From Spirochaetaceae bacterium (GTDB lineage Bacteria > Spirochaetota > Spirochaetia > Treponematales > Treponemataceae): a stretch of DNA of 64,000 nucleotides. The position numbers were made by a program, and so were the translations under genes. The stretch's first letter is position 1; the number at the start of each line of letters is the position of its first letter. A model generated the notes under the pieces. That model searched no databases. It saw only the letters and a program-made list of their open reading frames with translations, and was not told the origin of the DNA. Shown piece after piece: positions 17,164 to 25,638 of this stretch. Location of the stretch: positions 18,640 to 82,639 of the forward strand of contig JAGARR010000030.1 in assembly GCA_017622135.1 (NCBI GenBank). Direction: 5' to 3'.

Positions 17164-17290
17164 CTATCCCTTCACTGCACCGGAAAGCACCCCCCAGATG
17201 ATGTTTTTCGCAGAAAGGCAGGATGGGTGATGCAGGTGATTTTCAGCATGGGGACAATCACGTAGAAGAAAACTTTGATTCGGAGGTTTT
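17164..17290 (-). pseudogene. Relic of a carbohydrate ABC-transporter permease gene
   Basis: Read on the minus strand, the last codons before a TAG at 17164 spell NIIWGVLSGAVKG, and the GAVKG end is the usual C-terminus of MalG/LplC-type sugar permeases. About 50 nt upstream a different frame reads FFYVIVPMLKI, resembling the EAA-loop segment of the same family. The two pieces are too close together and out of frame, so only scraps of the 3' end survive after deletion. No start or membrane core remains. The assignment is based on short matches only. Confidence 0.4.
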
Positions 17291-17307
17291 ATCTTCGTTT
17301 TTTCAAG

Positions 17308-18243
17308 CTACCAAATCATAGCAAAGTATGCTCCATAGCCCACCAGCATGATGATGCCGGCAACACGCCCCAGACGTTTGGTGGGGAGGGCCAGCACAAG
17401 GAGCAGCAAGGCTGCAACTGCCGCAATGAGAGTGTCAAAACGAAAGGCGGACACAAAGGGGACGGGAATAACCAAACCGGAAAGTCCCACAATAAATAAG
17501 ATATTGAAGATGTTGCTGCCCACAATGTTTCCGATTGCCATGTCGGGATTTTTCTTGATAGCGGCGGCAACAGAGGTAAAAAGCTCAGGCAGGGAGGTTC
17601 CCAGGGCAACGATAGTAAGCCCAATGAAACGCTCGCTCAAGCCAAGCATCGTGGCAATGGCACTGGCGGCATCCACGGCAAGGCTGCTCCCCACGATAAT
17701 CAAGGCAAGACCAACCACGGTGAACAGCAGGGCCTTTGGCACAGACTGAATCTTCGCTCCTTCTTCCTCACTTTCACCCACTATCAAACCCTTCTTTGTC
17801 ATGGCAAAGAGATACGAAAGATAGGCAATAAAAAACAACAGAAGAATTCCTGCATCCAGACGGCTCACGGTTCCGTCGTAGCCCAACAGCAGGAGCAGCA
17901 GGGTAATGACAATGGTAACAGGGATGTCCACAAAGGCTGTGAGCCTGGCCACCTTCATGGGGCAAATCACTGCCGCCAGCCCCAGGATAATTAAAATGTT
18001 CAGGATATTGCTGCCCACTACGTTGCCAATCGTAATGTCTGCATTGCCATGGAATGCAGCGGTGAGACTGACAGCAGCCTCTGGAGCGCTGGTTCCCATG
18101 GCCACGATGGTAAGCCCGATTACCAGCTGGGGAATCCCCAATTTTTCCGCAATGCTTGCCGCTCCGTCCACAAACCAGTCTGCACCCTTTACCAAAAGCA
18201 CAAACCCCACTGCCAGCAAGACCAGTTGTATAATCATTTCCAT
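17308..18243 (-). CDS. Calcium/sodium antiporter (CaCA family, YrbG type)
   Basis: A 311 aa inner-membrane cation exchanger with two inverted repeats of five helices. Each repeat carries the alpha motif: AMGTSAPEAAVSL with VVGSNILNIL near residues 48-85, and ALGTSLPELFTS with IVGSNIFNIL near residues 210-250. The acidic residues of the two GTSxPE motifs are the expected Ca2+/Na+ ligands, and both are intact. It probably extrudes calcium in exchange for sodium or protons. A GGGAG ribosome-binding site precedes the ATG. It lies downstream of carB-dapF on the same strand but is separated from it by a hairpin terminator, so it is likely an independent unit. Confidence 0.93.
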   Translation of the reverse strand: MEMIIQLVLLAVGFVLLVKGADWFVDGAASIAEKLGIPQLVIGLTIVAMGTSAPEAAVSLTAAFHGNADITIGNVVGSNILNILIILGLAAVICPMKVARLTAFVDIPVTIVITLLLLLLGYDGTVSRLDAGILLLFFIAYLSYLFAMTKKGLIVGESEEEGAKIQSVPKALLFTVVGLALIIVGSSLAVDAASAIATMLGLSERFIGLTIVALGTSLPELFTSVAAAIKKNPDMAIGNIVGSNIFNILFIVGLSGLVIPVPFVSAFRFDTLIAAVAALLLLVLALPTKRLGRVAGIIMLVGYGAYFAMIW

Positions 18244-18294
18244 GGAGAACTCCCTTTCATGTCCTTTTATACTTTGTTTTTAGTAAAGGTCGAA

Positions 18295-18328
18295 TTAAAA
18301 AGAAACCACGGTAAACCCGTGGCTTCTT
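18295..18328 (-). terminator. Terminator of the carA-carB-dapF unit
   Basis: Positions 18300-18311 and 18317-18328 form a 12 bp stem (one weak pair) with a 5 nt loop. On the minus strand it is followed by TTTTAATT, just beyond the carB-dapF stop. Confidence 0.75.
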
Positions 18329-18341
18329 TTTATATAAAGAC

Positions 18342-21300
18342 TTAAATCTCAATCTCGCCGGTGTATACCAGCTTGGCGGCTCCCGTCATGTACACGGTCT
18401 CACCGGTATAGCGGACGATGAGCTCGCCGCCCCGCACCTTTACCGTGATGTCCTGTCCGATGGGACAGAATCCGTTCAGCACGGCGGCGATGGCGGCAGC
18501 GCAGGCACCGGTTCCACAGGCGGGAGTCTCGCCGTTGCCACGCTCCCAAACCCGCATCTTCAGCCGGTTGCGGCCCACCACCCGCACGAATTCGGTGTTC
18601 ACCCGCTTGGGGAACAGCTGGTGGTTCTCAAACAGTGGCCCGATAGCCGCCACGTCAATCTTGTCCACAAAGCTGCTGAACACCACGCAGTGAGGCGTTC
18701 CCACCGAGACCATGGTTCCCGTGTACTCCTGCCCATCCACCGTGATGGGGGCATTCACCACAGCCTTGCAGGGAAGCCGCCCGCTTACCACATTCCAGTC
18801 GGTGGCAGAGCTATCAGGCAGATCCCCTTCCCCGCCAACAATTCTGATGCCCTCCGGCGTTCCCTTGACGGGACCGGACTCCACCAAGGCAGGCAACGCC
18901 TCTGGCTCGAATTCCGGCGCCCCCATATCCACCCGCACAGAGGAAACCTGGCCGCTCTGGGTGTAGGCCAAAAGCCGCTTCACACCCGCCGCCGTCTCCA
19001 CAGTAATCTCTGCGGTATGGTCAGGCATGGCGGCGCATCGCTCCTGCAAGCCCCCGATGTTGTTGTCATACAAGTACTTGGCCACGCAGCAGATGGCATT
19101 TCCGCCCATCATTCCCTCCGACCCGTCCTGATTGAAGAACCGCATCCCTGCGTCCGCCACCTCGGAGCGGGTAATCAGCACCAAGGAATCGGCTCCAATG
19201 CTGGTGCGACGGTCACAGAGCCGCACGCTCAGGCCGGCCGGATTGATGATGTCCTGGTGGATGGCGTTGAACACGATGAAGTCGTTGCCAGTGCTCTGCA
19301 TCTTAGCAAACCTGAGCCGAAGCTTCTGGTCGTCCAGCCGGTTGATGTCCACCAGCTCCAGACTTTCGGTTGAATAGCGGCTCTGGAGGCTGCTGGCGAT
19401 GGCGTTGGCCGTGTCGATGGAGGTGAGGCAGGGAATGTCCCGCTCCACGGTCTTACGTCGCAGCTTCACGCTGTCGTAGGTGGGGATGCGCCCCTTGGCG
19501 GAGGTAGAAATCACATAGTCGATGTCACCGGTATCCAGCAGGGTCAAGATGTTGTCATCGGGATTCTTATGAATCTTGTTGACCACCTGCACCTCCATGC
19601 CAAAGCCGCTGATAACCCTGGCCGTTCCCTCGGTGGCATAGAGCTTGAATCCCAGATCGTAGAAGCGGCGAGCGGTGTCCACAATCTCGAACTGGTCGCT
19701 CTTCCGCACTGTGATGAGGACTCCGCCACTCTTCTTCATACGGTAGCCTGCCGCCACCAGCCCCTTGTACAGGGCTTCATCAAGGGTTCGGGCCAAGCCC
19801 AGCACCTCGCCGGTGGACTTCATCTCCGGGCCCAGATGGGTGTCCACATCAATCAGCTTTTCAAAGCTAAATACGGGAACCTTCACCGCAACGTAGGGAG
19901 GAATACGATACAATCCCGTGCCATAGCCCATATCCTGAAGGCGCTCCCCCAGCATGGCACGCACGGCAAGCTCCACCATGGGAACGCCAGTCACCTTGCT
20001 GATGTAGGGAATGGTGCGGCTGGAACGAGGGTTCACCTCGATGATATAAAGCTCGTTGTCGTGCACCAGGTACTGGATGTTCACCAGCCCCTTCGTTCCC
20101 AGCGCCAGAGCCAGCTGACGAGACTGGTTGATAACCTTTTCTGTCATGATGTCGTTGACGTTCCAGGCCGGATACACGGCGATGCTGTCGCCGGAATGGA
20201 TTCCCGTCCGCTCGATGTGCTCCATGATGCCGGGAATCAGGATGTCCTCGCCGTCGCAGATGGCGTCCACCTCCAGCTCGATTCCCATCAAGTACTTGTC
20301 GATGAGCACCGGGTTCTCGATGTTCTGGGAGAGGATGATTTTCATGTACTCACGAACATCGTCCTCGGTAAAGGCGATAATCATGTTCTGGCCGCCCAGC
20401 ACGTAGGATGGACGCAGCAGCACCGGATAATTCAGCCTTTCAGCGGCTTTAAGGGCCTCCTCCATGGTCAGCACGGAAAAGCCCTTGGGCCGCTTGATAT
20501 TCAGCTGCTCCAAAAGATTGTCAAAGCGCTCCCGATCCTCCGCCATATCGATGGAGTCTGCGCTGGTTCCCAAAATCTGTATTCCCTGACTATGCAGGAA
20601 TTTGGTGAGCTTGATGGCAGTCTGTCCGCCAAAGGCCACCACCACTCCCAGGGGACGCTCGGTACGGATGATGCCCATCACATCCTCCGGGGTCAGGGGC
20701 TCGAAGTAGAGGCGGTCGGCAGTGTCAAAGTCCGTGGAGACAGTCTCCGGGTTGTTGTTGACGATGGCAACCTCGTAGCCCAGCTTCTTCAAGGCCCACA
20801 CGCACTGGACGGAGGCGTAGTCAAACTCGATTCCCTGCCCAATCCGAATCGGACCGGAGCCCAGCACCAGAATCCGTCCCTTGCTCTGCCGTCCCATCAC
20901 GCAGTTCTGGGAGTCCTGTGCCGCAAGGAATTCCTGGGCCTCGTTAGCCTTGTCGTAGCCGCCGTAGAAGTAGGGAGTCTGGGCCTGAAACTCGCCGGCA
21001 CAGGTATCTACCATCTTATAAGTGGCCGGAAGATGGGCAAGCTCCCCCGCCTTCCGCAGCCGCTCGGCCTCCTCAGCCAAAGCCAGCACCCCGCCCCCTC
21101 CGGGAATGCGGATTCCAGTCATGGACTCAATCACGCTGTCGGGGTAGCCCAGCTTTTTCAGCTCCAGGTAGAATTCGGGGGAAAGCTCCCCTCCGCCCAC
21201 CTTGATGTTGAACATGGCTTCATCAACATCCACCAAATGCTGAAGCTTGCCCAAAAACCAGGGGTCAATCATGGTAATCTCGTGAATCCTCTCCACAGAA

Positions 21301-22631
21301 AGGATGCCGCGGCTCAGGGCCTCGTAAATGGCGAACAGCCGCTGGTCGGTGCATTCTCCCACCCGGCGGATAATATCCTCGTCGCTCTCCTCCATAAAGG
21401 CGGGAAGGCGACAGGTGGAAAGGGAAATCTCGGCCCCCCGCACTGCCTTCATCAGCGCCTGCTCAAAGGACACCCCGATGGACATGACCTCTCCGGTTGC
21501 CTTCATCTGGGTTCCCAGAGTGCGCTTGGCGTACACAAACTTGTCAAAGGGCCACTTGGGAAACTTCACCACCACGTAGTCGATGGTGGGCTCAAAGCAG
21601 GCCATGGTGGTCTTGGTGACGGCGTTGGGAATCTCGTCCAGTGTCAGGCCGATGGCGATGAGGGATGCAACCTTGGCAATGGGATAGCCGGTGGCCTTGG
21701 AAGCCAGGGCAGAGGAGCGGGAGACACGGGGGTTCACCTCAATGACGGCGTACTCAAAGCTGGTGGGGTTCAGGGCGAACTGGCAGTTGCAGCCGCCCTC
21801 CACCTCCAGGGCTGAGACAATGTTCAAGGCGGCGGTGCGCAGCATCTGGTATTCCTTGTCAGAAAGGGTGACGGCGGGGGCCACCACAATGCTGTCGCCG
21901 GTATGCACGCCCACCGGGTCAAAGTTCTCCATGGAGCAGACGGTGATGGCATTTCCGGCACTATCCCGAATCACCTCGAACTCAATTTCCTTCCAGCCGG
22001 AGATGCACTTTTCCACCAGAATCTGATGAATGGGGGAACGATGCAGACCGTTCTGTCCGATTTCCCGCAGCTCATCCTCGTTTGCAGCGATACCGCCGCC
22101 GGTGCCACCCAGGGTAAAGGCGGGGCGCACAATCACCGGATAACCAATCTCCTCGGCAAATTCCAAGGCTGAATGGAGATCCGTCACCACAGTGGAAGGG
22201 ATGCAGGGCTCACCGATGGCCTCCATGGTGTCCTTGAACATCTGACGATCCTCGGCCCGATCGATGGTCTCAGGCCTCGCCCCCAAAAGCCTCACTCCAT
22301 GCTGAGCCAAAAAGCCTTCCTTTGCCAGCTGCATGGAAAGGGTCAAACCAGTCTGCCCCCCCAGTGTGGAAAGGAGGCTGTCCGGCCGCTCCTTTTCGAT
22401 GATGCGCTTGATGGTTTCTGTATTGAGGGGCTCGATGTAGATGGCATCGGCCATCTTGCTGTCCGTCATCAGGGTGGCGGGATTGGAGTTCACCAGCACC
22501 ACTTCCAGACCCTGCTCCTTCAAGGCCTTACAGGCCTGAGTTCCTGCATAGTCAAACTCGGCGGCCTGCCCAATGACAATCGGCCCGGAACCGATGACCA
22601 TCACCTTGTGAATGTTCTGATTCAATGGCAT
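18342..22631 (-). CDS. carB: Carbamoyl-phosphate synthase large chain fused to a DapF-like domain
   Basis: A single 1429-residue open frame. Residues 1 to about 1090 are a complete CarB: two ATP-grasp halves (VMVIGSGPIVIGQAAEFDYAG near the start and LVLGSGPIRIGQGIEFDYAS near residue 580), then the MGS-like allosteric domain around 950-1085. From about residue 1105 it continues in frame, through a short linker, as a diaminopimelate epimerase domain (AKMQSTGNDFIVFN). The epimerase should interconvert LL- and meso-diaminopimelate, but the first catalytic cysteine of the usual MMCGNAIRC is Gly1176 and the Arg is Cys1181 (read MMGGNAICC). The second cysteine, Cys1372 (PACGTGAC), is kept. The CarB part looks active. 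Fusion of these two enzymes is unusual, and the DapF part may be inactive or repurposed. carA is 16 nt upstream. Confidence 0.93.
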   Translation of the reverse strand: MPLNQNIHKVMVIGSGPIVIGQAAEFDYAGTQACKALKEQGLEVVLVNSNPATLMTDSKMADAIYIEPLNTETIKRIIEKERPDSLLSTLGGQTGLTLSMQLAKEGFLAQHGVRLLGARPETIDRAEDRQMFKDTMEAIGEPCIPSTVVTDLHSALEFAEEIGYPVIVRPAFTLGGTGGGIAANEDELREIGQNGLHRSPIHQILVEKCISGWKEIEFEVIRDSAGNAITVCSMENFDPVGVHTGDSIVVAPAVTLSDKEYQMLRTAALNIVSALEVEGGCNCQFALNPTSFEYAVIEVNPRVSRSSALASKATGYPIAKVASLIAIGLTLDEIPNAVTKTTMACFEPTIDYVVVKFPKWPFDKFVYAKRTLGTQMKATGEVMSIGVSFEQALMKAVRGAEISLSTCRLPAFMEESDEDIIRRVGECTDQRLFAIYEALSRGILSVERIHEITMIDPWFLGKLQHLVDVDEAMFNIKVGGGELSPEFYLELKKLGYPDSVIESMTGIRIPGGGGVLALAEEAERLRKAGELAHLPATYKMVDTCAGEFQAQTPYFYGGYDKANEAQEFLAAQDSQNCVMGRQSKGRILVLGSGPIRIGQGIEFDYASVQCVWALKKLGYEVAIVNNNPETVSTDFDTADRLYFEPLTPEDVMGIIRTERPLGVVVAFGGQTAIKLTKFLHSQGIQILGTSADSIDMAEDRERFDNLLEQLNIKRPKGFSVLTMEEALKAAERLNYPVLLRPSYVLGGQNMIIAFTEDDVREYMKIILSQNIENPVLIDKYLMGIELEVDAICDGEDILIPGIMEHIERTGIHSGDSIAVYPAWNVNDIMTEKVINQSRQLALALGTKGLVNIQYLVHDNELYIIEVNPRSSRTIPYISKVTGVPMVELAVRAMLGERLQDMGYGTGLYRIPPYVAVKVPVFSFEKLIDVDTHLGPEMKSTGEVLGLARTLDEALYKGLVAAGYRMKKSGGVLITVRKSDQFEIVDTARRFYDLGFKLYATEGTARVISGFGMEVQVVNKIHKNPDDNILTLLDTGDIDYVISTSAKGRIPTYDSVKLRRKTVERDIPCLTSIDTANAIASSLQSRYSTESLELVDINRLDDQKLRLRFAKMQSTGNDFIVFNAIHQDIINPAGLSVRLCDRRTSIGADSLVLITRSEVADAGMRFFNQDGSEGMMGGNAICCVAKYLYDNNIGGLQERCAAMPDHTAEITVETAAGVKRLLAYTQSGQVSSVRVDMGAPEFEPEALPALVESGPVKGTPEGIRIVGGEGDLPDSSATDWNVVSGRLPCKAVVNAPITVDGQEYTGTMVSVGTPHCVVFSSFVDKIDVAAIGPLFENHQLFPKRVNTEFVRVVGRNRLKMRVWERGNGETPACGTGACAAAIAAVLNGFCPIGQDITVKVRGGELIVRYTGETVYMTGAAKLVYTGEIEI

Positions 22632-22647
22632 ATTATCTCCCTCCCCC

Positions 22648-23931
22648 TTATTCCTGCTGAGCCTTTGCTGCCATATTCATGGCTGCCACGGTATCCACAA
22701 AGCGGTCGTATACAAAACCCGCATCCTGCCGTCCGCCAGTAGTCTTTGGGAAGAACTGGACGGAAAAACCGGGGAAGCTGCGGTACTGGATTCCCTCGCA
22801 GGTCTTGTCGTTGACACCCTCAAAGGTCACGAAGGCCGTCTCCGGCAGGGTCTCCGCCACCACAGTATAGCCGCAGTTCTGACTGGAAATCAAAACACGG
22901 CCGCTGGAAAGCTCCTTTACAGGATTGCTCTCTCCCCGATGGCCGTAGGGAAGCCGCTTTGTCTGTGCCCCCTGGGACAGGGCCAGCAGCTGATGTCCCA
23001 GGCCGATTCCCAGCACCGGAATAAAACTGCCGCAAAGCTTAGCTACCTCCGCCACAATGTCCTGGCAGCAGGCAGGATTGCCAGGGCCGGTGGAAAGCAC
23101 CACACCGGCAGGCTTCATGTCAAGGATTTGCTGGCAGGTGGCGGAGGCAGCCACGGTTACCACTTCCAAGCCCCGCTTCTGCAGCTCTTGGACAAGGCTG
23201 ACTCTAGCACCAAAGTCCCACAACACCACTCGAGCACCATCAGCTTTAACCGCAGCAGCCTCGTAGGAGTCAAACCTCTTGCCGTTGGCATCAACCGGAA
23301 CCGCCCCGTACCGCAGAGCTTGTTCAAAGACCGTCTTATTGTCCTGCTCAAGACTTGTGGCACTGCGACTCACCGCTGCCACGGGATTTTCTATTGTATG
23401 TGATTTGATTTCTTCCAGAAGCCGAATCTTTCCGGCATGTTTTCCAAGACTTGGGTTCAATATAAGGTTGTGCATGATGGACTGGAACTCGGCGGTGGCC
23501 TCCATATCCCGCTCAGGATCTCCGCTGAAGGCAACGATTCTGCCGTTCATGGTGCCCTGGTCACGGATCACCTTGGTCAAGGCCCGTGTGTCCACCCCAT
23601 AAACCCCAATGACACCCTGCTCCTTCAGGTACTGGTCTATGGTACCGCCGCACCGGAAGTTGGAGGGCTCCCGGCACCACTCCCGCACGATGTATCCCAC
23701 CGCATGGGCCTTGCCGCTCTCCGCATCCTCCCGGATAATGCCATAGTCCCCGGAAAGGGGGAATGTCTGCAAGATGATTTGTCCGTAGTTGCTGGGATCC
23801 GTCAGGGTCTCGAGATACCCTGTCATCCCCGTGGTAAAGACAACCTCGCCGGTAACGCAGCCGGCCGCACCGAAACTCTTCCCCTCAAAGACCTGCCCAT
23901 TGGCAAGCACGATATATGCTTTAGTATCCAT
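22648..23931 (-). CDS. carA: Carbamoyl-phosphate synthase small chain with lost glutaminase triad
   Basis: The 427 aa protein aligns with CarA along its whole length: N-terminal CarA domain (GEVVFTTGMTGYLETLTDPSN) and C-terminal class I glutamine amidotransferase domain. In a normal CarA the second domain releases ammonia from glutamine with a Cys-His-Glu triad. Here the nucleophile motif GICLGHQ reads GIGLGHQ (Gly310), and the HPE motif reads FFPK (Phe394, Lys396), so all three catalytic residues are replaced while the fold-defining residues around them are kept. The subunit probably serves as a structural or allosteric partner of CarB, which would use free ammonia, as in urea-cycle CPS I. 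No Shine-Dalgarno is seen; a TATAAT lies 11 nt upstream of the ATG. Confidence 0.92.
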   Translation of the reverse strand: MDTKAYIVLANGQVFEGKSFGAAGCVTGEVVFTTGMTGYLETLTDPSNYGQIILQTFPLSGDYGIIREDAESGKAHAVGYIVREWCREPSNFRCGGTIDQYLKEQGVIGVYGVDTRALTKVIRDQGTMNGRIVAFSGDPERDMEATAEFQSIMHNLILNPSLGKHAGKIRLLEEIKSHTIENPVAAVSRSATSLEQDNKTVFEQALRYGAVPVDANGKRFDSYEAAAVKADGARVVLWDFGARVSLVQELQKRGLEVVTVAASATCQQILDMKPAGVVLSTGPGNPACCQDIVAEVAKLCGSFIPVLGIGLGHQLLALSQGAQTKRLPYGHRGESNPVKELSSGRVLISSQNCGYTVVAETLPETAFVTFEGVNDKTCEGIQYRSFPGFSVQFFPKTTGGRQDAGFVYDRFVDTVAAMNMAAKAQQE

Positions 23932-23942
23932 ACTAAAGCCGT

Positions 23943-23948
23943 ATTATA
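23943..23948 (-). promoter_or_regulatory. -10 box of carA
   Basis: A perfect TATAAT on the minus strand, 11 nt upstream of the carA ATG, predicts a leader of only about 5 nt. The -35 region (TTAATC) is weak. Confidence 0.45.
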
Positions 23949-24043
23949 ACTAATTTATAAAAAAAGATTAAGGGGGGCTGGAGGAAATTTATGTACTTCC
24001 ATGACAGCAGGGAACCCCCGATGAAATTAGGAGAAGAAATCTC

Positions 24044-24339
24044 ATGTTTGAAGTTACAAACATGCCGAACTACGAAAACTTTATGAAGGGCATCATCATG
24101 GACGTGTATTTAAAAGATGAAAACAAGGTGATTAACATCGAGATACAGACCACAAACCACGGCAACCCACCCCGCATGGTACGCTACTACCAAGCAGCCC
24201 CGACATCGACACCATCACGCCAGAAGATGTTAGCAAACTCTCATTTGTGGACTCGACAGGTGCGCCGTACAAAAACGACTCCTTCACCTATAGCTTAGAG
24301 CTAAAAAATTCCTCAGTCAGCCTTAAGCAAAACATTTAG
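24044..24339 (+). pseudogene. Relic of an Rpn-family nuclease gene
   Basis: The frame from 24044 reads KGIIMDVYLKDENKVINIEI and NHGNPPRMVRYYQAA, nearly identical to the middle of the intact Rpn-family gene at 63099-63941, but it lacks the first 60 residues of that gene. At about 24198-24201 the frame shifts: the downstream frame reads PDIDTITPEDVSKLSFVDS to a stop at 24339, which no longer follows the intact copy beyond DIDT. It is therefore a 5'-truncated, frameshifted copy joined to an unrecognised tail. An AGGAG precedes the first ATG. The flanking 23932-24555 stretch holds nothing else apart from a terminator. Confidence 0.75.
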
Positions 24340-24381
24340 TCATAAAAACCACACAAACTTTCCAATAAGGAAATGAAACCT

Positions 24382-24418
24382 AGAAGACAGTCCTCCACAA
24401 GGGGCTGTCTTCTTTTTT
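24382..24418 (+). terminator. Intrinsic terminator upstream of pfkA
   Basis: AGAAGACAG (24382-24390) and CTGTCTTCT (24405-24413) form a perfect 9 bp stem that can extend by three pairs, followed by TTTTTT. It ends any transcript from the Rpn relic. Confidence 0.85.
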
Positions 24419-24555
24419 CAAAATGAAATTACGAACAACGCTTAACACTATCATAACGACCCTCCTTTTCCCTTCCGCAACTCGTTTTCAGTCGCCTTGT
24501 GCTAGCAAAATCAATCTGGTATACTTACTGTAATCTTCCTAACAAGGAGAATTGC

Positions 24556-25638
24556 ATGGAAAAATCCAAGGTTAAGCGTTTCGGCATACTCACATCAGGG
24601 GGAGATGCTCCGGGACTAAACACAGCTATCCGAGGGGTAGCCCGCACCGCCATAGAACGGTTTGGAATGGAAGTGGTGGGTATCCAGAACGGCTACCGGG
24701 GATTGATTCAGGGAAACGCCAGGGAAATGTCCTCCCAGGATTTTTCCGGTATCCTCACCAGGGGGGGGACGATTTTGGGAACCTCCCGAGAAAAGCCCTT
24801 CAAGAATCCTGTGCCAGATGCAGAGGGCAAGCTCCCCATCCACAGAATCAAGGAAAACTATCAGAAGTGGGGGCTGGACGCATTAGTTGTTCTGGGTGGA
24901 AACGGCACCAACACCACCGGCAATCTTTTGGCCCAGGAAGGACTGAACGTCATCGGCCTGCCCAAGACCATAGACAACGACCTGGTGCACACCGATGTCA
25001 CCTTTGGGTTCCACACGGCTGTGTCCATCGCCACCGAGGCCATAGACCGCATCCACACCACCGCCCATAGCCACAACCGTATCATGATAATGGAGGTGAT
25101 GGGTCACAAGGCTGGCTGGCTGGGTCTCTACGCCGGCGTTGCCGGTGGCGGCGACGTCATCCTCCTGCCAGAAATTCCCTACAACATCAACTCCATCGCT
25201 CGGCATCTAAAAAAGCGTCGGGATGAGGGCAAGGAATTTTCCATTGTAGTGGTGGCAGAGGGGGCCCTCTCTGAATCGGAGGCCCTCATGGACAAGAAGA
25301 CCTTCAAGAAAAGCCGCCAGGCCATGCCCTATTCCATCGGGTATCGGGTAGCCCACGAGCTGGAAGCCGCCACTGGCCTGGAGTCACGGGTGACAGTGCT
25401 GGGATATGTCCAGCGGGGAGGCACACCGGTCCCCTACGACAGGGCCCTGGCCACCCTCTTTGGCACCGAGGCGGCCCACATGCTGGCACGGGGTGAATTC
25501 GGCAAGATGGTGGCGCTGCAGAATGGACAGGCAGTGGGAGTCCCATTGGAGGATGTGGCAGGTAAAATCAAAAAGGTGCAGCTGGACAACCAGCTGCTGA
25601 TTGCAGGACGGGAGGTCGGCACGTGCTTCGGAGACTAG
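24556..25638 (+). CDS. pfkA: 6-phosphofructokinase
   Basis: This glycolytic enzyme phosphorylates fructose 6-phosphate to fructose 1,6-bisphosphate. The ATG at 24556 follows AAGGAG by 6 nt; an upstream in-frame codon at 24499 lacks such a site. It is 360 aa long. Motifs are GILTSGGDAPGLNTAIRG at the N-terminus, GGNGTNTTG (phosphoryl-donor loop), LPKTIDNDL (catalytic) and MGHKAGWLGLYAG. The donor loop has Gly at the position that separates ATP- from PPi-dependent enzymes, while PKTIDND has the Lys found in PPi-type or mixed-type enzymes. The donor therefore cannot be assigned safely and this belongs to the mixed group. The next gene overlaps its end by 16 nt. Confidence 0.92.
   Translation: MEKSKVKRFGILTSGGDAPGLNTAIRGVARTAIERFGMEVVGIQNGYRGLIQGNAREMSSQDFSGILTRGGTILGTSREKPFKNPVPDAEGKLPIHRIKENYQKWGLDALVVLGGNGTNTTGNLLAQEGLNVIGLPKTIDNDLVHTDVTFGFHTAVSIATEAIDRIHTTAHSHNRIMIMEVMGHKAGWLGLYAGVAGGGDVILLPEIPYNINSIARHLKKRRDEGKEFSIVVVAEGALSESEALMDKKTFKKSRQAMPYSIGYRVAHELEAATGLESRVTVLGYVQRGGTPVPYDRALATLFGTEAAHMLARGEFGKMVALQNGQAVGVPLEDVAGKIKKVQLDNQLLIAGREVGTCFGD

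Noticed and set aside
19569..21815. A 748-codon open frame antisense to carB on the plus strand
   Set aside because: Composition is typical of a shadow frame (many His, Gly, Val and Gln), there is no ribosome-binding site or domain, and it lies wholly over well-conserved carB.
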